Shown: positions 24,601 to 35,433, numbered from the stretch's first letter. The stretch is DNA of 64,000 bases from Diplolepis rosae (GCA_030998225.1 JAPYXD010000680.1:8990001-9054000), one strand, 5' to 3'. Notes: generated by a model not told the origin, from the sequence alone. Made by a program: numbers and translations.

Positions 24601-25396
24601 AGCAAGTTTACTTTTTATAATATTAAAAAACTTGGAAGTAAATCTTGTGAAACAATTTTTTCATAAAATTTAAATGTTTATTTTATGTTTTTAAAAACAT
24701 ATTACATTATTAAAGTAAGCATAAATTTAAAGCCATTTAACACAATTTTTGCTTCTGCAATTCCAGCAAATCACTAACGACCTGCAACAATAAAATTTTT
24801 TTGAAAATTATAGCAGATATTTTTTATTTGAAAAAATATTATTCACAGTAGCAGATTGCACGAGTCTGGTACAAGTTCTAATCAATTCACCACAATTTTA
24901 TTTTATTTCATTTTAGTTATGCCATCCAAATTGTTGGGCCATAAAAATGATCTTAATGTAGCTATTTTTCTTGCCTTTATATTTATAGAAATTACCTTAT
25001 TAATCAAGTATCTTCTTAACTAAGGGAGACGGAGGTGCTGGCTTACTTCAAAATGGAAAAGTTATAGGAGTCGCAATTTATTCAGTAATTGGAAAACTGG
25101 AAGGGAAAACTGTTACATTCGCTATATTTGAGAAAGTGAGTGTATACAAAGAGTTTATTGAGACTGCTTTGCAAAATGGCAATAGAAAAGCACAAAAAGC
25201 ACGAGCAATCTGTAAAAATCAAAGATTTACTTTTTCACATGCCAATAAAACAAAAATCAAGAACCTCATATCGGAAGAAAATTTGAAAAAACATTCTGCT
25301 CTTTACCGTATAGCAATAGATTCAAAAAAAATGTTCAAACAAATTTTTAGGAAAAAAGGAAAGAAAAATAAAAAAATAAGTGCCGAAAATTTTTAA
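18655..25396 (+). CDS. Serine protease homologue, copy 2 (complete, five exons)
   Basis: Exons 18655-18704, 18742-19013, 19608-19831, 23891-24151 and 25025-25396 join in matching phases (2, 1, 0, 0), giving 1179 nt and 392 residues. Exon 1 encodes a hydrophobic signal-like start (MKIIIFTLLKMVVAVG). Exon 2 has a pro-region, then RFGGELIQSVSMRYVVSIYK, aligned with the trypsin R-I-V-G-G..PYMVSI start. Exon 3 has LSAAHKT (His kept, following Cys lost) and SNDIAVLT (Asp kept). Exon 5 has GDGGAGLL in place of GDSGGPL, so the catalytic Ser is Gly. A basic Lys-rich tail of about 60 residues follows the domain. Role is inferred as a secreted non-catalytic protease homologue. The usual GWG block is not evident. 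Confidence 0.8.
19157..19345. repeat. Diverged inverted repeat in intron 2 of homologue 2
   Basis: AGAAAAATATTTGGTTAATC on the left pairs loosely with GTTGATTCAACCAAACTTT on the right, with internal GTTTCGTTAA/TTAACGAAAC-like palindromes. Probably an old foldback MITE. Non-coding. Confidence 0.45.
20081..20632 (+). repeat. Left arm of a 552-bp long inverted repeat
   Basis: Pairs with 23166-23717, inverted, with high identity by eye (single mismatches and a few indels). It starts CAGAATTTCTGAAACGGATC and ends GGGTGAATAAATA. The inner half has a GC-richer block with GGTGCCAAAACTGTGCCGTT. Located in intron 3 of the serine protease homologue, so the primary transcript could fold into a long hairpin. 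Confidence 0.85.
20812..21225. mobile_element. piggyBac-like MITE with TTAA duplication
   Basis: GGTAAAAGCACCAATATCCG at the left and, inverted, GGTAAAAGCACCAATAGCCG at the right. TTAA lies immediately outside both ends (20808-20811 and 21226-21229). TTAA target duplication is diagnostic of piggyBac-type transposition. 414 bp, no coding capacity. Nested in the 552-bp inverted-repeat element. Confidence 0.82.
21800..23091. mobile_element. CACTGAG-ended element, 1.29 kb, with a SAM-like exon
   Basis: Begins CACTGAGAGAAAAAATAATG and ends, inverted, CACTGAGAAAACAGTTTGGT, with TA outside both ends (21798-21799 and 23092-23093). Subterminal zones are packed with AACAAAAT/TTTTGTT motifs. The centre is unique and includes a short exon-like reading frame (22413-22482). 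It may be a deletion derivative of the autonomous parent of the related small MITEs at 40539 and 41143. Confidence 0.75.
22413..22482 (+). pseudogene. SAM-domain-like first exon inside the CACTGAG element
   Basis: ATG 22413 encodes MSDLKMQQLLEEWGLPGLIN followed by TFK and an AAAG/GTAAAT donor. The WGL..L...F pattern is that of the first helices of a sterile alpha motif (SAM) domain. No continuation exon is visible before the element ends at 23091, so this is probably the surviving 5' exon of a lost gene. The family call is from the pattern of a short segment only. Confidence 0.4.
23166..23717 (-). repeat. Right arm of the 552-bp long inverted repeat
   Basis: Inverted partner of 20081-20632, of the same length. 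Together the arms enclose about 2.5 kb that holds a piggyBac-like MITE and a CACTGAG-ended element, which look like later insertions. No target duplication was identified at the outer ends. Could be a DNA transposon with long terminal inverted repeats or a foldback duplication. Confidence 0.85.
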
Positions 25397-25892
25397 GTTA
25401 ACTAACATTAATGCAAACATACTTCGTCCAAAAACCTGATTAGTAAAAGAGGAAAACAAAAAAAATCATTTTTGTTACATTAGAGAAAAAATTGACATTG
25501 ACTTTAGTCAATATTTGCAAAAAATAAGTGGCTTTGAAAATATGTATTTTTATGGTAAATACTGCTGAGGACATAATGTCTAGTAACACAATATATTTAG
25601 AACTACGTCGATAAATTATAATAAATATTTGCTCATAATTGTCAATTTTGTCACGACTGGATTGGAAATAGTGGGTTGAGCAAGTCGTTTTCGATTTCGA
25701 TCGTCAGTCTGGTGAAATAAAACCATTCTTGACGGCGTCGTTTTTTATTCACTTAATGTTTCTTTTTTTCGCCATAAATAACTATGATAATTAAGAAAAA
25801 TTAAAATATTATAGCTACATATTGATAAAAATATCACGCAAGTTAACAAAGTTACAAAATTAATCAAATCCAAGCCTCATTTTGTATATGTA
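25397..25892. other. 3' flank of serine protease homologue 2
   Basis: No gene or repeat recognised. AATAAA-like signals are frequent because of base composition, so the polyadenylation site cannot be fixed. Confidence 0.4.
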
Positions 25893-26630
25893 AAGGGTTT
25901 TCCAATTAGAGATTTCATTTTGATTTATAGGAAAAATGCGTGTTTTTTTGTGAAAAATCATTCGATTTTTATTTCATTCAATAGCGGAAGGTTTTCCATT
26001 AATAATGAAAAACAATATCATTGATATGGCCCAATGAAAAAAGTTTAGAGGTGTTAAATCGCATGATCTCAGCGGCCAATTGTAATCGCCGTTTCGAGAA
26101 ATCATTCGGTCTGGAAACTTTTAACGCAAAAGACCGATGGTTTCACCACTTGTGTAGCGCGTAGCGCCATCTTGTTGCAAATAAACATCGTCCACATCCA
26201 TATCTTGCAATTCTGGTCATAAAAATTCATTAATCATGGTTCGATAGCGCAATCCTTTCACCGAAACAGCCGCTCCAGCTTCATTTTCAAAAAAATAAGG
26301 CCCAATGATCCCTCCTGTCCAAAAACCGCACCAAACAGTTACACATTGCGGATAGAGGCTTTTCAATAATCATTTCTGGGTTTTCCGAGCCCCAAATGCA
26401 ACAATTCTGCTTATGAAGGTAGCCTCCAAGCTGAAAATGAGCCTCATCGCTCATAATGATTTTTGGTAGTGAATTTTAACCATTTCAATGCGTTGCTGAA
26501 GCATGTATCGTTCCATTTTTATTAATGGCATAATTTTTAGGTTTCATCTGTCAAAAAATGGCACCTCTTATTATGACAGCTGCTAAAATAGCGGGCTTTT
26601 CAAAATGAAACCTCTAATTGGAAAACCCTG
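25893..26630 (-). mobile_element. Deleted transposon of the DUF4817 transposase group
   Basis: Terminal inverted repeats: AAGGGTTTTCCAATTAGAGA at the left and, read inverted, CAGGGTTTTCCAATTAGAGG at the right. TA lies outside both ends (25891-25892, 26631-26632). 738 bp. Encodes a deleted transposase on the minus strand. Confidence 0.85.
26030..26516 (-). pseudogene. DUF4817-group transposase, internally deleted
   Basis: Minus-strand ATG at 26516 gives MERYMLQQRIEMVKIHYQK, then jumps directly to MSDEAHFQLGGYLHKQNC (first catalytic Asp region). After a frameshift follow WTGGIIGPYFFENEAGAAVS, DVYLQQDGATRYTSGETIG (second Asp) and a CDLTPLNFF block, where the third Asp position appears to be Asn. 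Stops interrupt it. It ends where the element continues to its left end. Confidence 0.8.
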
Positions 26631-26632
26631 TA

Positions 26633-27253
26633 TTAGATTAAAACAACTGAGAACCCAGGTATCAAAATCATCTGATTTTTCATCACTTAGCAAATCCAAT
26701 TTTGTATACAAATTTTATTATTTTAAATTATTATTCCTAAAATAACAATTTTTAGATGATTTCGCAAATAAAAAACGTTTATTGTGTCAGAAAAACGTTA
26801 AATTTATTATATATAATCAACTATGCAAAATCATGCCTATCACATTTGCATTATATAGTTGAATATATAACCTTTATAATGAAGCAAATTTATAAACAAT
26901 TACTAGTTTAAAATTTATCCGACCCATTGACAAACACTGTCTTCTATTTTAAGAAATACATAAATTTCATCACCGGGATACAACAGTGATTTGACTTTTA
27001 GTTATGAAATAGCTATTTGTTTCCCCCACGAGTGAAACACGTTATTTTTCCAAAACATCTAGTGACAATTGTACTTTCATCGTCTCTTTTGAGACGGGAA
27101 AATATCAATAGTTATGAAATCAGCCATCTTCCCGTCTTAAAACAGACGGTGACATTTAAGATTGCATAGCAAAATAAAAGCTTCGTCGTTAAAATTACGT
27201 ATCAAACATATACTTATTTGTCGTATTATATAAGAAGTATTGATTGTACGCTA
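26633..27253. other. Intergenic DNA, nothing recognised
   Basis: AT-rich with short imperfect repeats such as TCTTTTGAGACGGG and its inverse near 27085-27150. No coding or RNA gene seen. Confidence 0.4.
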
Positions 27254-27601
27254 CACGGAGAAAAAAAAACTGTTGAATCAACAGATGTCATCTGCTGGAA
27301 TAGGGACAGCAGATTTTTTTTGTAATATTTACAGATTTTTCTGTTGGATTCACAGATTGTTTGTAAACTCAACAGATGAACCTGTAAAATCTACAGAAAT
27401 GTCTGTTAGAATTGCGAATTTCAAGAAAAAAGAGAAATCCGTAATTCTAGCAGACATGTTTGTAGATTTTACAGGTTCATCTGTTGAGTTTACAAACAAT
27501 CTGTGAATCCAACAGAAAAATCTGTAAATATTACAAAAAAATCTGCTGTCCCTATTCCAGCAGATGACATCTGTTGATTCAACAGTTTTTTTTTCTCCGT
27601 G
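27254..27601. mobile_element. Near-perfect palindromic MITE with CACGGAG ends
   Basis: The entire 348 bp is one inverted repeat with arms of about 165 bp that differ at only a handful of positions. Ends are CACGGAGAAAAAAAAACTGT and its inverse, flanked by TA. Inside, CAACAGAT/ATCTGTTG-type short motifs repeat many times. An open frame across it is a by-product of the palindrome. High arm identity suggests recent insertion or ongoing arm correction. Confidence 0.88.
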
Positions 27602-27603
27602 TA

Positions 27604-28667
27604 TTGCAATACATAAATTTATCTTTTAATTATCAGTGTTCTACTTTCTACCAATTTGATCATCAATATATCACATTTTCACTGCATTTTTAAATTTATA
27701 AATAATATAAAGTTTATTACTCGAAAAAGAAATTAAGTTTTTTATTTTACATAGATGAACACTTCAAAAAAGAGAACGTTTTTTTCTTTCAGATTCATCT
27801 AAACGAAAACATTATTAAAGGTATGGCATATTGTTCAAATCATTTGGATTGGAATTTTCGTTGCTTCACCTTCCGTGACCTTCAACTCGTGAACTTACAA
27901 TATCTTCTATTAATTGAATATCAGTTAATAATAAATTCCTTACCATAATAGGAAATTATATATAAAAAATGCATTTCTAATAAGGAAAAATTATTTGTAT
28001 TTTTCTCGACACAACACACAAGTTTTTTCCCTACTAAAGTAACTTTTAAGTTTTTTAAAAGCTATATAATTATCAAGTTACATTTTTATTAAATTCCTAT
28101 GAATGCTACCTGACTTTTTAAATTACTTTAAAGTCCGAGATATTTTATGTTGACAAACTCCTTCAGACTATACATATATATTTTATTTAATTTTTTGAGA
28201 GATGTCGTCATCACCAAAAAAACGAATTTTTTATCAGTAATTATACTTGATGACGCATAGTAATAGATAAATTATACATTTTTTAGTTACATAAAATTGG
28301 TGAATGTGAAGATAATAAATTTCTTAATTGCTTCCAGCTTCCTCTTTATAAAATTATTCTCGCAGCTGATGAATAGCTCCCTGCTTATTTACATCACTTT
28401 CATGCCATTTACTGCTGGCTTTATCAAAAATTCAATTTTCGCTGACCTCTTTTAATTGCCTGATGCATTCCACATGAAAAAAATCGCTCCATCGGAGTCT
28501 TTGAATCGTGATGACACAAGAACAAAGAACATCAGTATGCTTCTAACAGAAATTCACTGTACGATCGAATGAATTAATCATTCATTTCTTTTTTCGTCCA
28601 CGAGACTCGACCTGTCGATCAAATGACTGCATTTATACAAAGTTTCGACATTTGACTCATTTAGATA
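27604..28667. other. Intergenic DNA, nothing recognised
   Basis: No coding region, RNA gene or clear repeat boundary recognised. Confidence 0.4.
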
Positions 28668-28906
28668 ATACGTTTCTGATAAGTCATATCAAAACATTTC
28701 TGTCTTCCCTTTATAGCTGACAATTAAGAATAGAAAGAAACAATTCCGCAGTTATATCATTTAAAAATAGAAATTCTATTTTAAATTTAAAATTATCTAA
28801 TAATTATTTCAACTGGATCGAATTTTTATTTGTTTCAAAACCTATAAAATAACACGAGAACTAAGAGGCAAACCATTATTAAGGAAAATTTAGATTCTCA
28901 TAAAAA
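28668..28906 (+). repeat. Segmental duplication, copy a
   Basis: The block from ACGTTTCTGATAAG to TAGATTCTCATAAAAA recurs at 29598-29829 in the same orientation with few differences. Both copies include AACAATT(C/T)CGCAGTTATATC. Non-coding. Confidence 0.75.
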
Positions 28907-29061
28907 AAGTGAAATTTTCATTGTGGAACTTTTCATTGTAAAATCTGGTATTATTATATTTACTTTTACTAAAAGTTAATAGGAAGCGGGGATATAGTAA
29001 CAAAACTAGTTTTATTTGCCATAGTGATCGGAGGAAATACTTTTTCTGAAATGATTGTAAA

Positions 29062-29281
29062 CTCTCTAAATCTGAATCAGTCATATTTTCACTAATTGAA
29101 TCAGTGATTTGTCTCTTCACTGATTCATCAGTGGAAAAAATATTTTTACTGCCAAATCAGTTAATTTTCACTGTAGTAATCAGTGAAATTTAACTGATTT
29201 ACAGTAACGTCTTTTTAGCTATTTGAATCAGTCAAATTTCACTGATAATCAGTAGATTTTGATTGATTCAAATTTTGAGAG
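29062..29281. mobile_element. MITE of the CTCTCTAAATCTGAATCAG family (copy 1)
   Basis: Ends CTCTCTAAATCTGAATCAGT and a diverged inverse. The interior is made of AATCAGTGAAATT/AATTTCACTGATT units. Related to copies at 32429, 34036 and 55778. Non-coding. It shares its downstream flank with the copy at 34036, so one of the two arose by segmental duplication. Confidence 0.75.
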
Positions 29282-29310
29282 AATATAGTTTTTGAAAAAA
29301 TTTTCTGTGA

Positions 29311-29385
29311 AAAAAGGAACGCTTCCACTTTACTGGGTATCGAGCCCAGGAACTTTCGATTGCCGGTCGAATATAGTGTAACTTT
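29311..29385 (-). repeat. tRNA-derived SINE fragment
   Basis: Minus-strand reading contains ACCGGCAATCGAAAG followed by CCTGGGCTCGATACCCAG, a tRNA T-arm with a B-box-like GGCTCGATACC. It matches the longer copy at 35590-35668. Too incomplete for a tRNA gene. Confidence 0.5.
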
Positions 29386-29597
29386 ATAAATTACCATTGA
29401 GAAATGGAAAGATCAATATCTTTGATGGCAAATTGAAACTAGAAATAAGTGATACTTATATAAATAAGAAGTAAAACTATCAATTCAAGAATTCGTCTTT
29501 TGAATAATATAAATTGCAAAATAGTTTAGAGAAATTACCATTGTCAATAGTAATGAGCAATGAAAAAAGATAGACTTAAATATTTTGCAATCGATCG

Positions 29598-29829
29598 TTT
29601 CTGATAAGCTATATCAAAACGTTTCTGTCTTCCCTTTATAGCTGACAATTTAGAATAGAAAGAAACAATTTCGCAGTTATATCATTTAAAAATAGAAATT
29701 CTATTTTAAATTAAAAATTATCTTATAATTATTTCAACTGGATCGAATTTTTATTTGTTTCAAAACTTATAAAATAACACGAGAACTAAGAGGCAAACCA
29801 TTATTAAGAAAAATTTAGATTCTCATAAA
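29598..29829 (+). repeat. Segmental duplication, copy b
   Basis: Second copy of 28668-28906, about 930 bp downstream. The interval between them contains a CTCTCTAAATC MITE and a SINE fragment that are shared with 34036-34517. Confidence 0.75.
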
Positions 29830-32307
29830 AAGGTAAAATTCACTTTAATTTTTCTAATTATTGTTACGGTAAAAAATATTTGGAACGTTCCCAATAATTT
29901 TGTGGGTAAAATTCGCTATTTTGTGTAAGAAAATTAATTTTTCTAGACAATTTGAAATTTTCCAATTAATTAGGAAAAATTATCCTTTTCAAAGAGAATA
30001 CATGCATAGTATGTGCAAAAATCTTCCGATAAGGTAGGGCATATAACAGTTGACTAAAGACTCCAGAAAAATTCACCAAAGCTGCTTTCGGAAAAAGTAC
30101 CGAAAATTTTGTTTGAATTTATACTTCGAAGTTTGTCAATTTTTAGAATTAAATTTAAACTTTTTTTACATTGTTTCAAAACATTTTCCACAATGTATAT
30201 AAAGGTAATTTATAATCTTGAGAAAAAAAACATTTGTCTTTTATTGTGATAAACATGACATTTTAAATTATTAATTTTTTCAAAATTCATGAATAATTCA
30301 TAACATCATCAGTTTTTAATGGCAGCATTTTTGTAAATATTCTTCCGAAGAATTGATTTGATGACACAAAAATGTCTTTTAAATGTAAGAATTATTTTAT
30401 GTGGTATGATATTTTTATTTCTACAAAGGCAAAGTGTCCATTTAGTTCGTAAACCACATAAGTAACGATCGCAAAGCAATAGCTTACCCGCACCCTACCA
30501 TCAAGTCCAACTATTTATGGGCTCATTCATTTCGCTTTATGTTTCAATTTAGATGCATTGATACTTGTTTGTTTACACGTAACCTGCCATTCATTCATTC
30601 ACTTGGTCTAGGAAACCACCCATTATTATCTCAAGCTCACATCATTCTCTCCTCTCGAATCTAAAATCTCCCATTTCTCTTTCCTTAAGAGCGAATACGA
30701 CTGAAATTGTGAAAAAAAAAATTGTTGCATTTTTGTAACACACCCGGTCTGAAAACTTCGCGCTAAAATTTTTGAAGGCTGATTCATGAAATTTTTGGAG
30801 TTTATTCAAATTAACTTTTCCTAACTAGGCCGGTCTCAGTCATTTTTTAATCCACCCACTTGAAATTTTGAGGAAAACTTCGTAATTAGATCGTCTTTAG
30901 TTAAACGTAAGAGTTTTTTAATTGGTATTTTAAATTTCTTCAAAGTTAGAAAAATAAAGAATTTGTATGCAATTTTCGTACTTTTTTTCAAAATGTCGAC
31001 ATTTTATCAAGAAATAAATTTTTCAATAGATTTTAACGTCTATTGTAACAAACTTTGAGAAAACGTTTAAATTTTTTATTATAAAGATTTTTTTGAAGAA
31101 TGATTCACCAGCCCGTTTGTGTTTTTACTTTTGAGGACCTCCACGACCTTGGGAATGTGTAATTTTCAGCGAAAATTTTACAAAAATTCACTTCAATATA
31201 TGTGCTTTCTAATAGAAAAAAATTAATTCATAAAATATTTGAATAAATTTTAAGATAAGTTACTTAAGAAAAGGCATTTTTCACTCTGTTCGAGTGATGC
31301 TCCCTTTTCAGACAAAGGACTTTTAGCTCTGAATTGTAAATATTCAAGAAAGTTAAAATTTTTATAATTTTTCGGAGCCAGTACCACGCCAGTACAGATA
31401 TCCTTGTGTGATACTCGCGCGGTATCAAGCTAGATATAAATTTCCTATCTTAGAACTCGAAATTATCAAACTACTCTCGCAAGATTCAAAATGCAAATAC
31501 CATAACTTGAGTAAAAATATGAGACATGTTTCAAAATTTATTACAAAATCTCCTATAAGGGGAATGACACTTTTCTTGATACAATTCCAAATCACATGCA
31601 GGGAATAAAATTTATAGAGAACGAGACGACAAATTTCATTTAAGATCATTTTGTGTTATAAATTTACTTTAGTCTGCGTTTTCTGTTCTTATTTATGGTC
31701 GTGTGATTTAGCAGTGAGTCAGTTGTGAAGGAGAATAACTCCTTTGTGCAAAAAAGTGGCTGTTATTTGTGTAGAAGATAATCCTAAAAATAATTTGGTT
31801 TATGTTCGTCCCATTCTAATTTCCCATATTGATAATTTTTAATCTTCGGGACATTGTTGCATTATTTCCACTAAAACATGTTATTAGCAAATTTATTAAA
31901 TACGTGAGTTACATTTTTCAAAATGAAATGCTCTTCCCTCCCCTTCTGTAAAACTATTTCCATGAATCTGCTGAAAATTTAATACAGAATTTAATAACCT
32001 TCAACTGTTATCTCCATCTCAAACCTAGTATTTCCAAAAAAGATTTATATAATAAAATACTCAAAGCGAACTATAGAAGGAAGAAAATATTATATTTATA
32101 TATATAGTATATATATATTTATTATATTATGTATTTATTATATCATATATTCATAAAAGCGATAAATTAAAATTAATTGATTTGTATATTATGAAAAATT
32201 AATATCCATTCAAATTAAATTTAATAAATTTTCAATCCAAATATAATAAAATTAACAAAGATTATTAAAATATTCAAAAAACAGGAATTATATCGATCCT
32301 CAATAAC
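29830..32307. other. AT-rich intergenic DNA, no gene seen
   Basis: About 2.5 kb without recognisable coding regions. Contains a microsatellite-like TATATA tract at 32090-32150. Short open frames here (for example around 31408-31608) show no family signature. Confidence 0.5.
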
Positions 32308-32428
32308 AATATTTGCATGTTGGTTGATTGGCTTTAGGGTCCATAAATGAAAAAACAGTAGTTTTAATCAAACGTTCCGATTCTGGAGTCCTCATCAGTG
32401 ATCTTTATTTATAAAATATGAAAAAGTA

Positions 32429-32701
32429 CTCTCTAAATCTGAATCAGTCAATTCTACTGATTATCAGTGAAATTTGACCAATTCAAATAGCTAAAAAAAG
32501 GTTACTGTAAATCAGTCAAATTTCACTGATTACTTCAGTGGAAATCAACTGATTTAACAGTAAAAAAACATTTTTTTCACTGATTCAATCAGTGAAAATT
32601 AATTGATTTAACAGTGAAAAATATTTTTGCACTAATGAACCAGTGAAAAGGAAAATTACTGATTCAATCAGTGAAAATTTGTCTGATTCAGATTTAGAGA
32701 G
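32429..32701. mobile_element. CTCTCTAAATCTGAATCAG MITE (copy 2) with proven TA duplication
   Basis: Inserted in the left arm of the 32308-36671 element. The right arm is the empty-site control: its strand reads AAAAAAGTAACTAGTAAT where the left arm has AAAAAGTA, the MITE, then TAACTAGTAAT. The element is therefore exactly CTCTCTAAATC..GATTTAGAGAG with a TA duplication. Interior of AATCAGTGAAAATT units. Confidence 0.9.
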
Positions 32702-33345
32702 TAACTAGTAATATTGAACATATGAGTCCAATTTTTGAGAACTACTTTGGTATTATGTGAAGAGTAAAAAATGAGAAAATTTACATAAAATTATGCATAA
32801 ACATTTTTTGAGAACACAAGAAAATTCTTAAAAATTAATACTTAACACCGACACATAAATTTTAAGAATACCTGAGGTAAAAACTAGACGACGTTTATGT
32901 ATAAATTTAACTTAAAATGTAGATGCGAGTACATAAAAACAAAAAGGAGGTAGGGTGAATATAACAAACATAAAACATATTGCAATTGTAGTGTTAGATA
33001 ATGCGATAAAAAATGATAAAATTTACTTAAAATAAACAGAAAAACTTCGATGAAAAACTTCGACGAAAAATTCGATAAAAAGGACATAAAAATTCTTGGG
33101 GATAAAAATTGAGTTTTATAAGTAATTTTATAATATAGAATCCAAACTCTTCAGTCTCATCTGTTGTAATCTAAATTTTTACTAACCTTAAGTCATTGAA
33201 ATTCGTTGAATTTGGATAGATTTATTTTTAGTTTTAATCCCTTTCCTTCTGCGTCGTGGTTTTGTAAACCACATTATTTTCACAAAATCACTATAAGAGG
33301 ATCATTTAGGGACTGATTTCTGCGTGTATAGAGAAGACAGTCGTA

Positions 33346-33946
33346 CACTGAGAAAACTGGAGTGTCAACCTAAACATTTGGAGGGTGAAGCAGACTATAT
33401 TTGAGGTTAAACTATAGGACAGCCTTCTAGATAGTGTAACTTATTACCTGTGGATTGTGAAAATAAGATGGTCAACTTGAATACTTTAGAGGGAAAAGTT
33501 GATCATCTCAGAGAGAAAAATAGATTATCGAAGAGGGAAAAACAGACCTCTATGGCTAACCTCAAAACTATTACATTTAAGCTTTCACAATTATTATGTT
33601 ATTATAGCAAGTGAAATAGGTACTCGACAATTAGTTGGCAAAAATAACCCTCGTGACACTTTAACACGTAAAGGACGCGAAACTGGAAATGAGGTTAGAG
33701 TCCACTCTGGTGATATTGGAGGAAAAATAGGCGAACCCACGTGACTTTACAATTTTGGCGCGTATTTCACCAATTGACACTCTTTATAGTGATTCTGACC
33801 CTCTGGTAACAGTTAAGCAGAATATCAAATGAGTGTCTCCCTGACCAAAAAGAAAAAATTTCGGAGAAAGTGTTGTACTATCTAGAAGTTCAAACTGACT
33901 ATCTACATTTTGACACTCAAAGTTTGACACTCCAGTTTTCTCAGTG
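33346..33946. mobile_element. CACTGAGAAAACTGGAGTGTC MITE (copy 1)
   Basis: 601 bp with ends CACTGAGAAAACTGGAGTGT and its inverse, TA outside both ends. Shares almost its whole interior with 34837-35433 (same orientation), including GGAGGGTGAAGCAGAC and TTTGGCGCGTATTTCACCAA. Non-coding; open frames inside do not match a family. Confidence 0.82.
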
Positions 33947-34035
33947 TAGGCAAGAAAACCAGTGAGTTGGAGGAAAATTTTTTTTATGTAGAACTGTGAT
34001 TTTAAAGGAAAAATGGAAGGATAAACACAAGATGA

Positions 34036-34254
34036 CTCTAAATCTGAATCAGTCACATTTTCACCAATTGAATCAGTGATTTGTCTCTTCACTGATTCAT
34101 CAGTGGAAAACATATTTCTCACTGTCAAATCAGTTAATTTTCACTGAAGTAATCAGTGAAATTTGATTGATTTACAGTAACGTCTTTTTAACTATTTGAA
34201 TCAGTCAAATTTCACTGATAATGAGCAGATTTTGACTGATTCAAATTCAGAGAG
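34036..34254. mobile_element. CTCTCTAAATCTGAATCAG-family MITE (copy 3)
   Basis: Starts CTCTAAATCTGAATCAGTCA and ends ATTCAGAGAG. The interior is nearly identical to copy 1 at 29062, as are the downstream bases to about 34517, so this is part of a larger duplicated block. Confidence 0.75.
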
Positions 34255-34257
34255 AAT

Positions 34258-34517
34258 TCAGTATCGAGCCCAGGACCTTTCGATTGCCGGTCGAATATGG
34301 TGTAACTTTATAATTTACCATTGAGAGATGGAAAGATTAATATCTTTGATGGCAAATTGAAACTAGAAATAAGTGATACTTATATAAATATGAAGTAAAA
34401 CTATAAATTCAAGAATTCGTCTTTTGAATAATATAAATTGCAAATTAGTTTAGAGAAATTACCATTGTCAATAGTAATGAACAATGAAAAGAGAAAGACT
34501 TAAATATTTTGCAATCG
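34258..34517 (+). repeat. Segmental duplicate of 29335-29595
   Basis: From TATCGAGCCCAGGA through AATATTTTGCAATCGA the block matches the region downstream of the MITE at 29062. Begins with a minus-strand SINE fragment (34258-34305). Confidence 0.78.
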
Positions 34518-34836
34518 AACACTTCATGTATTGGAATATTACGTTGCCAAATTTCACATTGGAAATAGTAAATGTACTGCCGAGTGATGTCAGATACGCC
34601 GAACGTTTCCGATATTACCCGAGAATCGCTCCATGTGCTCGTTATGATTATTTTCCGGTACCTGATATATTAATATATTTTTTCACATTTGAATGTGGCG
34701 GCTTTCTAACTTACGATTTTTTCTAGCAGAGGGACTATCGAGCTTTTCCTCACAAATCGTAAAAGTTGCCACAGTTCAGTATATAATGAAGTTGCTACAT
34801 TGTAATTGTCAAATCACTGCGATGCGTTTATGAATG

Positions 34837-35433
34837 CACTGAGAAAACTGGAGTGTCAACCTAAACATTTGGAGGGTGAAGCAGACCATATTTGAGGTTA
34901 AACTATAGGAAAGCCTTCTAGATAGTGTAACTTTATTACCTGTGAATTGTGAAAATAAGATGGTCAACTTGAATACTTTAGAGAGAAAAGTTGATCATCG
35001 CAGAGAGAAAAATAGATTATCGAAGAGGGAAAAACAGACTATAATCTACCTCTATGGCTAACCTCAAAACTATTACATTTAAGCTTTCACAATTATTATG
35101 TTATTATAGCAAGTGAAATAGGTACTCACCAATTAGTTGGCAAAAATAACCCTCGTGACACTTTAACACGTAAAGGACGCGAAACCGGCAATGAGGTTAG
35201 AGTCCACGCTGGTGATATTGGAGGAAAAATAGGCGAACCCACGTGACTTTACAATTTTGGCGCGTATTTCACCAATCGACACTCTTTATAGTGATTCTGA
35301 CACTCTGGTAACAGTTAAGCAGAATATTAAATGAGTGTCTTCCTGACCAAAAAAAAAAATTTCGGAAAGTGTGTTGTACTATCTAGAAGTTCAGACTGTC
35401 TATCTACATTTTGACACTCCAGTTTTCTCAGTG
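34837..35433. mobile_element. CACTGAGAAAACTGGAGTGTC MITE (copy 2)
   Basis: Second copy of the 33346 element, about 1.5 kb downstream, 597 bp, same orientation, few differences by eye. Left flank is TG and right flank TA, so no matching target duplication is seen. It may have spread by duplication of the locus rather than transposition. Confidence 0.8.

Noticed and set aside
27240..27506. 88-codon open frame
   Set aside because: It lies across a near-perfect palindromic MITE; the frame is a by-product of the repeat.
34484..34726. 80-codon frame beside the duplicated block
   Set aside because: No family signature, and only its first part is duplicated; judged a chance frame.
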